DNA from: Tetracentron sinense
Lineage: Eukaryota > Streptophyta > Magnoliopsida > Trochodendrales > Trochodendraceae
DNA length: 64,000 nucleotides
Direction of reading: 5' to 3'
NCBI GenBank assembly: GCA_015143295.1
Contig: JABCRI010001020.1
Span: forward strand, 38,113 to 102,112
Part shown: positions 23,420 to 42,825 of the stretch, in pieces
How positions within the stretch are numbered: position 1 is the first letter of the stretch
How the letters are laid out: the number at the start of each line of letters is the position of its first letter
The notes under the pieces: model-generated
The model's input: the letters and a program-made list of their open reading frames with translations, nothing else
What the model was told of the DNA's origin: nothing
Database searches by the model: none
Translations under genes and position numbers: made by a program

Positions 23420-24150
23420 ATTTGTCAAACTAATTTGCTTGTTGGCCTTGCGTGTGTGAGTTGTTTACCTCTACACCAATAAAACAAAAAAAACAAACAA
23501 ACAAAAACAAAGTAGCTTATACGCCCTTCGGACCTTGGATAGTTAGAGTTACCCAATTTAGTCCTACATGGGCTAGTTATGTCTAGCCCTTCCACTGTTT
23601 AAGACTCCTTTTTCATCTTAAGTCAGATCATTTTGGTGAGATATGTTAGGTCAAGTTTTTTGTAGGTGGGTTGTGTGAGTTGTTTACCTCCATAAAAATA
23701 ATAATAATAATAATAAAGTAAGTTATACTTACCTTTGGCTAGCCCTTCTATACTAATGCTCATCTCTCCCACCATAAGTCAGAACATTTTTTGTGAGATG
23801 TGTTGTTTACAGCTTCGGATTGTCTCTAGCGAAGCCAGAATATTGTCTCAGGTGTCCATATACTGGGTGATAGTTGACATAAAAAAAGGAGAAGTCCCTT
23901 CATTTTCTTCCGATGATTTTAATGTCATTTTAACTTCTTAACTTCTTTCCACTTGATATTTCTTTCTTTTTCTCACATATTTTATCCCCACATGTCTCAT
24001 TTTTTGTGGAAAAGTCAAAATCATGTTCCATGATTTGACTTCATCACCACATGTCCCTATTTCTATGGACACCTCTGGCTTCGCCAGAGACAATCCGAGG
24101 CCGTTGTTTACGTAGTTGGGTATGGTGGACATGGTGTGTGTCTGTCTTGT
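23420..24150 (+). repeat. Degenerate tandem repeat, about three units
   Basis: Three units, of about 220 bp where not interrupted, share TTGTTTACCTCTA/CCA-A-rich ends (about 23460, 23680, 24145) and an internal AAGTCAGATCATTTTGGTGAGATATGT segment (about 23620 and 23775). The third unit is split by a MITE at 23811-24102. Confidence 0.55.
23811..24102. mobile_element. MULE-type MITE with perfect 9-bp target duplication
   Basis: The 292-bp element is flanked by exact GTTGTTTAC copies at 23802-23810 and 24103-24111. Its terminal inverted repeats are about 29 bp: the left begins AGCTTCGGATTGTCTCTAGC, the right reverse-complemented begins GGCCTCGGATTGTCTCTGGC, and both go on into GAAGCCAGA. A 9-bp duplication is the mark of Mutator-like elements. 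It has no coding capacity. Confidence 0.8.
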
Positions 24151-24774
24151 TTATCTCTATCCAAAAAAAGAAAAAACCCTTAATTGTTTGTACCAAAAAA
24201 GATTAAAATCTAAATTGCTAATGGGATGAACTGATAAGGACTAGACTTGCATTAATTTAGTCTAAATGGACCTTCACCTAACTAAACTAGAATGTTTCCT
24301 ACGCCATTGATTTCTTTGACTTTGACCCTACGAAAAACGACCGATCGTTTGACGATTAATGATAATGCCTCCCCTGCCGCCGATTAATTTAAAAACGTCC
24401 ACCCTATAGAAAATCGTTCGGCGAGATGAAGCGAAAAAAAAAAAACGTAAAACAGAAAAGAAAACCAGAAACAGAAAAGCAAGAACGAGGGAGTGATGCA
24501 GGAAAAGCAGAAAGCTGTAACCGGAAAGGCAATTTGCAGCACATACGTAGTAGAGATAGATAATTAATAAATAATATTTTAGAGAGAGAAAATCTTGGAT
24601 CCACAAATTCTCTCTCTATAGCCTATACATTCCCTCTTTTGCTGTCATTCTCTTTTTCGCCCCATTTTCCATTTCTTCTCAAATGAAAACCTTCCTGCTC
24701 TGTTGTTTCAGAGAAACACACGCCGTTTGATTCTCAATCTCTCTCTCTCTCTCTCCACCGTTAGATCTCCGGCA
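24151..24774 (+). promoter_or_regulatory. Upstream region and leader of the BSK gene
   Basis: The region holds an AT-rich stretch (24555-24585), pyrimidine-rich TCTCTCTCTATAGCC near 24610, and a CT microsatellite at 24739-24757 (Y-patch-like) 18 bases before the start codon. No other gene was seen. Confidence 0.4.
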
Positions 24775-32999
<8,225 letters not shown>

Positions 33000-33454
33000 A
33001 ATTGTATATGCTTAACTTTTATTCTATTTTGGTTCTTTGGTTTTCTATCTTGTATCTAGCGTTTTCTATTTCTAATCTTTTGCTATATGAGTTTTTGCCA
33101 CACCTAAGGATTTCTTTGTTTTTTTGTTTCAGTTGATGTTTATGTTTTATGCTTCTGTTGTCTCTTGATCTGGTAGAGGTTCTCTAATTGCACTTTTGCC
33201 AGACCGCAAGAAGGATCACACTTCTTACTCGTCGGATAATCTTATAAAGCAGGACAAAAGATTTGAGTTCCGGGAGCATATCCTTAGAACCAATCCGCAA
33301 TTCTCAGATTCCTATGACTACGTTGATGCTATATAATCAATGGAGAATCATTTTCATGGGCCACACCTTGTAAAACAGATTTAACCAGTTGCATCTACAT
33401 GGCCGATGTATGGACGTTTCCGACCATTAATTTCTTTTCGAGTAGTGATAGGCA
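33000..33454 (+). other. BSK 3' flank
   Basis: Probably contains the BSK 3' UTR. No other gene was recognised. A short coding-like stretch at 33170-33340 lacks a usable frame. Confidence 0.35.
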
Positions 33455-33562
33455 TACCCATGAAATCCATTTCATGGCCTAAGGCATCACCTCATTGGTA
33501 GGGGGCGATGCCCCCCCTCTTAAATACTCACCGGTTAGGCCATGAAATGGATTTCATGGGTA
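33455..33562. mobile_element. Short palindromic MITE, 108 bp
   Basis: Perfect 28-bp terminal inverted repeats begin TACCCATGAAATCCATTTCA. Each arm is itself nearly self-complementary (CCATGAAAT..ATTTCATGG), so each can form its own hairpin as well as pair with the other arm. The ends begin and finish in TA, which may be a 2-bp target duplication. The interior has no coding capacity. Confidence 0.65.
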
Positions 33563-34641
33563 CTTTAACTATTTCCCTTTTCTTTATTAGCTTTATTAGC
33601 TGATGAAATTTTAAATCTAGAAGGCCTTCCCATTAACATGCTGGTTTTGGTTGCAAGAATTCAGACCTAAGCCTATGTTGTTTTCCACCATGGGCACCCA
33701 ATGACTGGCCACCTTTTCCTTTTCGTCCCCGGAAACAAGGTGGATAACAGATTTTAAATGTGTGCAGTGATACAAGGCTCAAATGTCCGAAGGTGGAGAT
33801 ACCATTAACCAAGCAATGTCATTTAATAACCAGCGCTATATCTCTCTACTTGAGCCAAAAACTGACCAGTTTGGATAGTTGTAACCGTTTTGCATTCCGA
33901 AGACTGAAGCATTCACCATATCCTTTGAGTTCAAACAAAGAATTAGTTTATCGGGTACTCCCAAATTGCACTCCAAAATCGTAACAGTTTACTGTTAGGA
34001 TTAGAGCTGATGTGGCATTAGGAAAAAAAATAAAAATAAGCCAAGCTAAATATTGGCCCTTAATGGTTAGTTATAGACGGTTAGGATTAGGGAGTACATT
34101 TGGGAGTACCCATTGACCGACCCTTAAACAACAACAACAGCAAAATTCCGCTGGCCACCTAAGTTTCGTCGGCAGACACCTCTAAAGGACCTTTGTCAAT
34201 ATATGGCTCAAATGAAATACTCTAAACCCCTGTTAAGAGAAACCAGGGAAAAAGTTAAGCCTGGAGTTGGATTGCAACTGGAAGCATTGTCTTGTGGTGA
34301 ACCTTACCAACTTATAGGATACACTATACAGTGATTGACCGGTTCATCACCATGCTGCTTCAAATCCAGCTGCATGAGTCTTACAGACTTGGCTGATCAA
34401 GTGCATCATGTCTTTCATCATCATTAATGCTTCAATCCCAAAATGTTTTTCGAGCTTATAAGCAAAGATTTACTAAGAACTTGGATGGACAGTAGCTGTG
34501 TATGTGTATAACATTATGCTTTCTCACCAAACAAAAATTTGATTTTTTATATTTAGAAAAATAATCTTCCCTCGCCCTCTTAAAACTTGCCACCTGGACA
34601 CCATTTTAACTTCCTTTAACTGTGGTTACGATTCATTAACT
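33563..34641. other. Intergenic DNA without visible gene
   Basis: An open frame at 33760-33984 lacks known motifs. No repeats were clearly recognised. Confidence 0.35.
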
Positions 34642-35848
34642 TAGGGTGCGTTTGGATTTATAGAATTGGGGGATGGAATTGTTAATTCCATCCCATAAAT
34701 CCAATTCCATCGTTTGGGGCACATAATAAAAAGGGTGGAATTAGAATCTCTAATTCCATAGGGAATTAAAACAGTGATTTCAGGGGCAATATCTATGGAA
34801 TTCAAATCCTTACTGGGTAGGTCTTATTTGACAAATCCTTAGTGTTGTGGAATTGAATAAAAGAGAGAAGCCCGAGGGTTTCCATCTCTCCACTCTAGCG
34901 TTCTCTCCATTCTCTCTCTTTGTTCTCCTTCAACCGTGCCAAAGAGTCGCCTTCATTCTTCTTCAACCCTCACCATAGAAATGCCACCGCTGATGGATGT
35001 CAATGACAGACGACATGCTATTTTTTCTTCTCCTTCTTCCTCTCTCCTCCAATGGTTTCCATCTCTCCACTCATGCAAAACATGATTCCCATCTTTCCTA
35101 ATCAAAATCTATAATGATTATGGAGTGGAAATCTAAGCTATGGATCTGTAGAAGAGAGGTGGGGTGGGGTATGAGGCAACAAATTAGTCTCTGATGCACT
35201 TTCTTTAATGGCGTTTTCAGCGCTTTAAGTTACCAATATCAAAATCTGGTGGATATTCTAGCATTTGTCCACATTTATTTTCCGTGGCTCATGCATTCAT
35301 ATGTATAGGGCCTTCTGTTGAAAAAAGGAAAAAGGACTAGGATGCTATTTATCGTGTTCTCTTGGTGAACCAAGTTTTAATGAGACTGTGGAGGTCCAAG
35401 ATTTACTGTCGTGGGTCTTAATTCCATGGACGGTGGGGACATTATGGTTTTAATGTTGTGGATTGTGGTGAAACTATCAGTGTGAAAGTAAGGTTTGATT
35501 TGCCGGGTTTTGGAGGAGGTAAAAAGGCAACACATGTATCTTATAAATCTTGATTAGGGCACTAATCTCTTGCTGGATTGCCAGAGTATGTAGTCATTTT
35601 TTGGGTGAACTATGATGTTCCCCATGTTGTTGTGATATTCGTCTTTGTATACTTCTTAAAAGTATTTTCATATAATTTTGTATTCATCCAAATAGTGGAA
35701 ATTGAATTTTGCAATTTAATTCTATAAATTTCATAGTGCATCCAAATGATAGAATTCTAAATTCTATGGAATTTAATTCAGTGGTTTTAATTATATGGAA
35801 TTCAATTCTTTGGGCCAATTCCATTTCCATAAATCCAAATGCACCCTA
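34642..35848. mobile_element. Inverted-repeat DNA element, about 1.2 kb
   Basis: The ends are inverted repeats: TAGGGTGCGTTTGGATTTAT at the left, and TAGGGTGCATTTGGATTTAT when the right end is reverse-complemented. The similarity continues through repeated GGAATT/AATTCC motifs for over 100 bp on each side. The central 700 bp has a different texture: a CT-rich stretch with TTCTCTCCATTCTCTCTCTT, then non-repetitive sequence that may be captured host DNA. No transposase was seen. No unambiguous target duplication was found, so the superfamily is open. Confidence 0.6.
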
Positions 35849-36310
35849 GGGTTAAAAAATCTAACCTCGGTTTTTCAAAAGAAAAAAATTTAACCACAAG
35901 GGTTAAAACTTATTAACCAGAGTTTAAGGACAGTTAAAAGGGCTTTGTGAGGTGCAAAATGCATCCCTTCCATCTAATTTTTTCCTTACAATAATGAAAA
36001 TAAATTATAAAAGAACCCGCACCATCCAGAGATGTGCATGAATCTTCCACGAATTTCACCAATAGACTAACAATGAAAAATAACAAATGCTTCGAAATCC
36101 TTATGAAGACCAATTATTTTTTGATGTTTTACTGCAACATTATTGAAAAGCCTCTTTAATAATTCTTTTTAAGCAACAAACTGATTAGAACTTGCAAAGT
36201 AAAGGATAAAATAAAGAACCGGAAACCTCCTGGAAGTCAACCGAGTATGTACTAACTAGAAACATGAGTATTCCTACCAAATTCAAAATGGGAACAAGCC
36301 AAAACTTCCT
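35849..36310. other. TIM10 3' flank
   Basis: Contains the probable TIM10 3' UTR on the minus strand near 36311. No other gene was seen. Confidence 0.35.
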
Positions 36311-38907
36311 TCACATTGGAGGTCGATTTGAACCAAGCAGTTGCCCAATTAGATTAGTCACCTGCAAAATATATAAACAACCTTGATTAAGTACACATAA
36401 AATGGTGTCATTTTGTTGATCCATTTATACTTGTGCACTATCACAATCATGCTGTAAAACCACCAGGCCGAAAGAACAAACCAACAAGTGAACAAACAAT
36501 TCTGAAAAGGATCACAATCACATGGGCCCCTGTGCATCTACATGTTTCAAAAGCAACCACAGACATCATGCAGAAGCAAGCAAACCAAGCAGTTTTAGGA
36601 CAAGAATGGGAACACCTTTAACAATTCTAAGCATGTGCTAGAATTATTCAGTTTAGGATATTTTTCATTTCACTGGAAATAAAGAAACTAATGCAGAGTA
36701 AGGGAAAAATACAGAAAAAATGCAAATGATAAAATATTCTGCCACTAAACATCATTTTTTTTACTCAGAAGGGAATAATTACTTTGGCAACAATAGAATT
36801 AGATCAGCTATGCTTCCGAGTAAAAAATGAATGATGTACATTGGGAATATACTCGATTCATATTTCATGATTATTGGTTTTCATTATTGAAGTTTCATTC
36901 ACACAGGGATTAACATAATCTTAAAAAGATTTGCATAAAATGCTCGAAAACATCAAATAGTTCATTATGCATCCCACTTTGACAATAATGTCAAAAGAAA
37001 CAAGTCTCGCCAACTGACTTGAACAACATCTCACTCTTAGAAAACAGAGTTACTTCAAGTGGCATTCAGTCATAAGATACATGTGTTATCAAAATATTAT
37101 AGTGATAGCTTTGAATGGCATGCAGGCTGGTGAAGTGGACTTGCAGCTCGAAGCATTAAATGTATACTAATTATCCAAACATTTACCTGCCAATATTTTG
37201 AAACACAGCGATCGATGCAACTGTTTTCACCCATATTTAGCTCAGATTCCTTGTACCTGAAAAATGAAAGGAGGTTTAAATAATCACCCCTCTTAAACCA
37301 TTTCCTATGCATGGGATAGAAAATGGACCGTCTAGAGTTCATTTAGTTTATAAGATTGAACAGTGCTCTGAAAATATATCACAAGATTCTATGCTTCTAC
37401 ATACTAAAGGAAATCAGAGAATAGAACTCTCATACCTTTTCTCGATACATTTATTGAAACACGTATGGGTTAGCCTGAATCAAAAAGGAAAAAAAAAAAA
37501 TCAAACTTGCTAAATTTTGTATGACCACAGGTCCTAGCATGAGATATAAGAACTCCGTTTGGATCATTGATTACTACGAAGAATACACGGCACAACTCTA
37601 TGAATTTTGGTTCCATATTTTAAGCTCAGAAGTTTGCAGGTTGAGAAACATGAGATCAACAAAAAAACATGAGAAAAGGTATGAGAGGATATTTAGTGTC
37701 ATACTAATAAACATGAGATCAACAAAAAAACCATGTCTGCACCATGCATAAGAACCATACAAGAAATCATTAAGTGATGGAGGATATTTAGTGTCATAAG
37801 CAAGCCTACTTGAAGATACTTACTCGACAATGTCTGAAACAACGGAAATTCAAATGGGTCCTATATGCACTAATATTAGCAACTTAGCCAAGTAAGGAAG
37901 TCCTATATGCACTACTTGTCAAACCCTTATGGATTTAAAAAAATAAGTACACAGTCAAACCCTTTATCTATTAATTTGGAAAAACATGGTACACAAGTCC
38001 AATAGCGAATACCTATATCTTTTGCAAGAAAGATTGAAAATTCAGTAGCTAAAAGTGAGTTCATAGGCCAATAGTTTCAGATAATGAGGGCACTTAGCTA
38101 AACACCATCCTCCTCTTCTTAATCCTTAGATTTATACCAGATTTAATTGAGTTTCAGATAATGAGGGCACTTAGCTAAACACCATCCTCCTCTTCTTAGT
38201 CCTTAGATTTATACCAGATTTAATTGACTAGAGAACAAGACCAGGGAAGAAAATAAGTACAATTCCTAGTGGACAAGCAAGTCCTATTCCATCTTTAGCA
38301 GAGGATTAAAACAAGCTTGCTATGAAGAGGTGTTTTGTATTATTGTTTTTTTTCCTGAATCCATAACTTTGTATAGAAACCTTCAAGAATTTACTAGAAT
38401 TCAAAAAATAACTTCTCAATAGCATGTTGCGGGATCACATTGCAGATCACCTACTTGTTAAATAATTCCACTCTATACTCCATCTCTTTTTCTGCCATCC
38501 CAAAGATCTGCACAATTATGAAACATAAATTAATAACTACAATCGGATGATAAGAATACAGAGATGTTCAGCATTCATTAAACAAAATTTTAGCATCATA
38601 ATAGAAGGCATTGAACCATTACCAATAACCATGTGTTATCATTATAAATCAACTATTAACACTTACCCAATCGCGAAAGAAACCAAATACACCACTGAAA
38701 TGCAAGATCTCGGTGTTCTTGTTACCCATAAATTCGCGGCAAACCAGCTCAATAACTCATAATATGAGATGGGAAGACACAATGGTTATTGAATTCGAAT
38801 TCAGTTTACTATTTTTCTTCTTTTGAAATTTCATTATATTGAATATTAAGCCAAAAAAAAAGCACCTGTTCTTTGTCAAAAGCGGTTGGCGTGTTGTTGG
38901 CCGCCAT
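36311..38907 (-). CDS. TIM10: Mitochondrial import chaperone TIM10
   Basis: Five coding exons on the minus strand give 84 residues: 38907-38866, 38507-38455, 37474-37436, 37256-37187 and 36361-36311, all GT..AG and in phase. A 5'UTR intron (39140-38913) is also likely. With TIM9, TIM10 forms the soluble hexamer of the intermembrane space that carries hydrophobic precursors from TOM to TIM22 or SAM. Seen: twin CX3C motifs, C37-FNK-C41 and C58-IDR-C62, separated by 16 residues, which form the two disulphides of the hairpin; YRVELFNKLTHTCFNKC; and YKESELNMGENSCIDRCVSK, matching plant Tim10 closely. Length fits the family (about 83). Every exon is short; the gene would be missed by ORF length alone. 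Confidence 0.95.
38074..38227. repeat. 77-bp tandem duplication in TIM10 intron 2
   Basis: Two head-to-tail copies (38074-38150 and 38151-38227), each starting GTTTCAGATAATGAGGGCAC, differ at only one or two positions by eye, so the duplication is recent. A smaller duplication with ACATGAGATCAACAAAAAAA lies nearby (about 37649-37668 and 37712-37731). Confidence 0.85.
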
Positions 38908-39996
38908 TAGACCTGGAAGGGCGGACAAAATCATAAGAACTCGAAAAGAAAAATACCCAGAAAATAAGTACAGATAATCTGAATCTACTTCACAATCAAA
39001 ACACTTCAAAAAATATATTAGGGTTTAAAGCCTACAGCTTTAGTACACCTCGCCATTAAATCCCCGATTCTTCGCAGATAATCTATTTGAGAATCAGAAA
39101 TACAAAATGGAAGACGCAAAGATAGTTCAGATAAGCTTACTCTGATTGGACGTTCTTTTTCTGGGCTTCGAGATCCGATAGCGAGCGAAGCATAAAAGAA
39201 CCCTAGAATGAGAAACAAAACAGCAAGAAAAAGCAGAAAGGGCTTTAGGGTAAATCTACTGTAGGAGTAATATAGACCGGAAGTCAGTGCAGCAGATTTC
39301 AGGGTACTGGATATGTCACTCGGTCGGGTCCCACATAAAGATATCTCTCTTATGACGTCTGATTTAATCCTGATTGTACATTTTACTATTTTAGGTTGTT
39401 AGGTGTATTATATTAATTTAGTTCCTGGTGTATAATAACAGAGGGTAAACCTGTAACTAAGCTTTTATTAGCATTTTAGGGTTTTAGCTTTTTAGAGCGG
39501 AAGAACAGCACTGTTATTTCTCGCTTCGAGAGGGAATCAAAACTGAAGCCGAAGGTTTTCTGATTTTCCTTCTCAGGTATGTTGAAAAGAACTCTTTGAT
39601 CTCTAATTTTGATATCTGATCTTTTTAATCTGTATGTAGACTGGAAAATCCCATTAGGTTAGAAACGGAAATCGAACTGTTTGCTGAATTTAGGGTTTTA
39701 ATTCACTTCTGAAAACTAGAGACAGAAAAGATTTGAAATTGAAAATTTTAATGTATTTTAGGGTTCTTATGTTGAAAGTATGGCTTCCAGTGGTAGACTA
39801 GATTTGTATATTTTTCTTAGCTGTTGAAATAATTCACGAAAGGAACGAGTTTTATGGTAATAGAACGGTTTGTAGATTCCAGGAATGTTGCTTCTTTTGT
39901 TCTTATAGTTTGTATATGTTCTACAGACAATTCATCATCTATCTACTTGAGAATAATAATTCTTCTTTTTTTTTTTGTAGAGAAATATCGTTTGAG
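38908..39996. promoter_or_regulatory. Shared divergent promoter of TIM10 and RPAC2
   Basis: About 1.1 kb separates the two start codons, and each side carries a probable 5'UTR intron: TIM10 39140-38913 (minus), RPAC2 39577-39980 (CAG|GTATGT donor, TTTTTGTAG acceptor). The core intergenic part is therefore about 250 bases. Telo-box-like motifs occur on both sides: TTTTAGGGTTTTAG near 39474-39487, and ACCCTAG at 39203-39209 with TTAGGGTTTA near 39018. Telo boxes are known from promoters of plant ribosome-biogenesis and translation genes, which suits a Pol I/III subunit. Confidence 0.6.
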
Positions 39997-42725
39997 ATGG
40001 AACACGGTTCCCTCAAGGATCAAAGAGCATCGACATTCTCTTTGACTGATGAGGATCATACTCTCGCAAATTCAGTTAGATTCACCTTGAATCAAGAGTC
40101 AGTACTTGTTAATTCCGTTTAAACTGTTTCCAATAATTTTTTTAAATAGCAACTTTTTTTTACTTTGTATCCCATATGAGAACAGATTTCATGTCCATGT
40201 ATTTGAATTTAGCTGAAATGTGAATGTTTGATCTCAAGTGCCCTGCTGTCAAATTTATCAATGCCATGGTGTCAAATTTGTGGTTCTGTGTTTACTTTCT
40301 CTACTTTATGATCCATCTTTCCCTTTTTTTTCGTGAAATAGTTTCTTGATTTTGCTTGGTTTCTTTTTGAGTTGCATTCCTTACTGCAATGTTTGGTTGC
40401 TGAGAAAATAGGTGAAAACATGGAAAATAAAAGAAAATTTTGGATTTCTAATACAATTTTTAGTTGTGTTTTGTCCAATTTTCTTTTCTTTTCCATATTT
40501 TTACTTATTTTCTCGGCAACCAAACATAGGGTAAAGGATTACACCATGTCCTGCCTATGACTTTTATTTAGTTTTCTTATGAATGGCACTGGGTTCTACC
40601 TTCGGCCATGAATCCAAGAATTCATTGTCTCAGCATTTTAAATGTAATGCTCAGATGAGGTACAACTTGATGGGATTGGTCACATAGCTTAATTCTTGTT
40701 AGTTGTTTTTGAAATTATATACTTGTGAGTCCGAGCAAATCTACCGGAAGAAAACTCAAAGACTGGTGTCCCTGTATTATATATTCCATAGATATATAAA
40801 GATTACCAATTGTGTTGTGTAGTGTTTTTTCCATTTTTTAGATACTGTTATCTAGTGTTTCCCTCCTTTTCTTGTCTTTTTTTTTTTGAACTATTTCTCT
40901 ATTTTGAGTGATAACTTGTCATTTTGCAGTCCAAGGGTAACATTCTGCGGGTACAGCATTCCTCATCCTTCAGATGCTCGGGTTAACATAAGAGTTCAAA
41001 CAACTGGTACTGCACAAACCCTCTGTTGCTAGCGACATATACAAATTACTGTAATGGTTGTTTTAGAATCCATCCATGGAGGAATCAACTCTTGTTAAAT
41101 CTCAGATATAGGTGCTGGTAATGCGGCATTATCAGCTAAAAGAAGGATATATGAAGCTTTTACCTAAAAAAGCATACAAGGCCGTCTATCTCTAGATTGA
41201 GCTAATTAATAAGTTTATGGTGAATAATACATTAGACCCTTTTTGTCTTCCAATACAATCTGTATCAATCATATCACATTTTGTGTTTCTGCAAAATGAG
41301 GTGTTACATAAACTGGTGTGAATCTAATATTGTCAAGATGCTGCAATAATAATTCCAGTCACCTGCTTTTTATGACATGCACCCGGGACATCCCTCTGAA
41401 CAGATATGAAGAACCTGGCATTAACCTTATTGTTATATCCTATTGGCATGTCAAACTAGGCCTTCTTTGATTCTGCAGAAGAAAATCTAGGGCTGTATTT
41501 GAGTCGAGTTGAGCCGAGCTTGGCTAAGCTTGAGCTTGGTTTGATTATGCTTGAGTTCAGCTTGAGCTTGAGTCGAGCTCGAATGTTTAGGCTTGAGCTT
41601 GGCTTGAACAAGCTTGAACGAGCTCATGCTCAGGTTGGCTCAAGCTTAATTTGAATTTCAGGGTTATTTTGATCAAATTTATATAATTTTAGTAAAGTTA
41701 TTTATTATTAAACTAGTGGATGGCACGTGCGATGCACGTGAGAGCGAGAGGAAGGAGTTAATGACACCCGATTGAACTCGCTAGTGGCACATGCAATGCA
41801 CGTGAGAGCGAGGTGAAGGAGTTAACCACAATTAATAGGAATTAAAAGGGGCACGAGTTAACCCACGGGGGTGATTGAATTCTCTCCAAGGTCAATCGCG
41901 ATTGGCTGTGATTCTAAATAGATAGATGGCAAGGGGTAGTTTAGGAATTAAAGTGAAACATTAAATCAAAGGCAAGGGTAATTTAGGAATTAAAGTAAAA
42001 CATTAAATCAATGTTTTGTTTTTATATAAAGATAATTTGGGAATTTCGGAAAATTCAAATCTACGCATGCCTCTCGCATTATAATAGTAAAGATTAGAAG
42101 AAACTACGTAAAATTAATCTAATCTTACGCAAATATCAGTTTTGAGGATACTCCTCTTCAGAAGTAGAGAGTTAGGGAGGTTTTGTTTCTAACTTCTCAA
42201 TTTTTTGTTGTTATTATTACCTTCTACTTACAAGTTAAAAAGTATAATTATATATTAATATAAACAATATTACTAAAATATAATATTAATATATATATAT
42301 AATACTTTTAGACGAGCTGAGCTCAAGCTGAGCCAAGCCGAATCAAACAGGTTCTGGCTCAAGCTTGGCTTGTTTGAACATTCGAGCTCAAATAAAAAGC
42401 TTGGCTTGATCGCTTGTGCCTAAATATGACAAAAATCTGTACCTCTGCCATGTCAACCCATCTTTGGGTTGCATTTGTAGTTTCCTATTATTATTGGTTC
42501 CATTGAGACTTAGTCACTGTCTCACTGATGTAGCAATACCCATTAATTTATATTGCTTGTCTATTTGTTGCTTTGAATCTTGCAGGTGATCCTGCAAGTG
42601 AGGTATTGAAAGATTCACTCCAGGATCTGATGGGGATGTGCCAGCATGTGAGGAGCATCTTTGACAAGGCTGTCATTGAATTTAGAATGAGTGAGCCTGT
42701 TAAAGCCATGAACATTAAACAATAG
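39997..42725 (+). CDS. RPAC2: RNA polymerase I and III subunit RPAC2 (AC19)
   Basis: Three coding exons give 105 residues: 39997-40097, 40930-41006 and 42586-42725, all GT..AG and in phase, preceded by a 5'UTR intron. AC19 pairs with AC40 in the assembly platform of Pol I and Pol III, the counterpart of bacterial alpha and of Pol II RPB3/RPB11. Seen: STFSLTDEDHTLANSVRFTL, the family's DEDHTLxN motif; NQDPRVTFCGYSIPHPSDAR; NIRVQTTGDPASEVLKDSL; and a helical C-terminus, LMGMCQHVRSIFDKAVIEF. The start ATGGAACACGG matches remembered plant relatives (MEHGS). It is a little shorter than the Arabidopsis protein I recall because the acidic, lysine-rich tail is absent. Intron 2 is 1.58 kb and is swollen by a nested transposon insertion. 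Confidence 0.94.
41488..42425. mobile_element. hAT-like repeat in RPAC2 intron 2, split by a Helitron
   Basis: The left part starts TAGGGCTGTATTTGAGTCGA and continues in GAGCTTGAGCTTGG motifs. The right part (about 42310-42425) has the mirrored GAGCTCAAGCTGAGCCAAGC motifs. The start and motif style match the hAT element at 20400-21006, so it is probably the same broad family. The right terminus is decayed and no target duplication was found. About 380 bp of its length is the Helitron at 41713-42093. Confidence 0.5.
41713..42093 (-). mobile_element. Non-autonomous Helitron, 381 bp
   Basis: On the minus strand it begins TCTTTACTATTATAATGCGA and ends in CTAG, with the hairpin CACGTGCATCGCACGTG just before the end. 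It is inserted between host A and T with no target duplication. These are the standard Helitron ends (5' TC, 3' hairpin then CTRR, A^T target). A second hairpin plus CTAG, GTGCATTGCATGTGCCACTAG-like on the minus strand, lies about 75 bases inside, with the same neighbouring sequence. The element thus carries two 3' ends in tandem. No Rep/helicase coding sequence is present. Confidence 0.8.
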
Positions 42726-42825
42726 AAGGAATATTTCTTGTCTCTGTTCCACCTTTATATGTCAGATGATACTAAAAACAGCGGGATGTATAGTAATCTC
42801 ATCTTTGATACGTGAGTTATATATA

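Noticed and set aside
40272-40560. Opposed open frames around ATGGAAAATAAAAGAAAA in RPAC2 intron 1
   Set aside because: The AT-rich inverted stretch (CTGAGAAAATAGG / TTTTCTCGGCAACC) is probably a small inverted repeat; splice sites and the protein place this in an intron.
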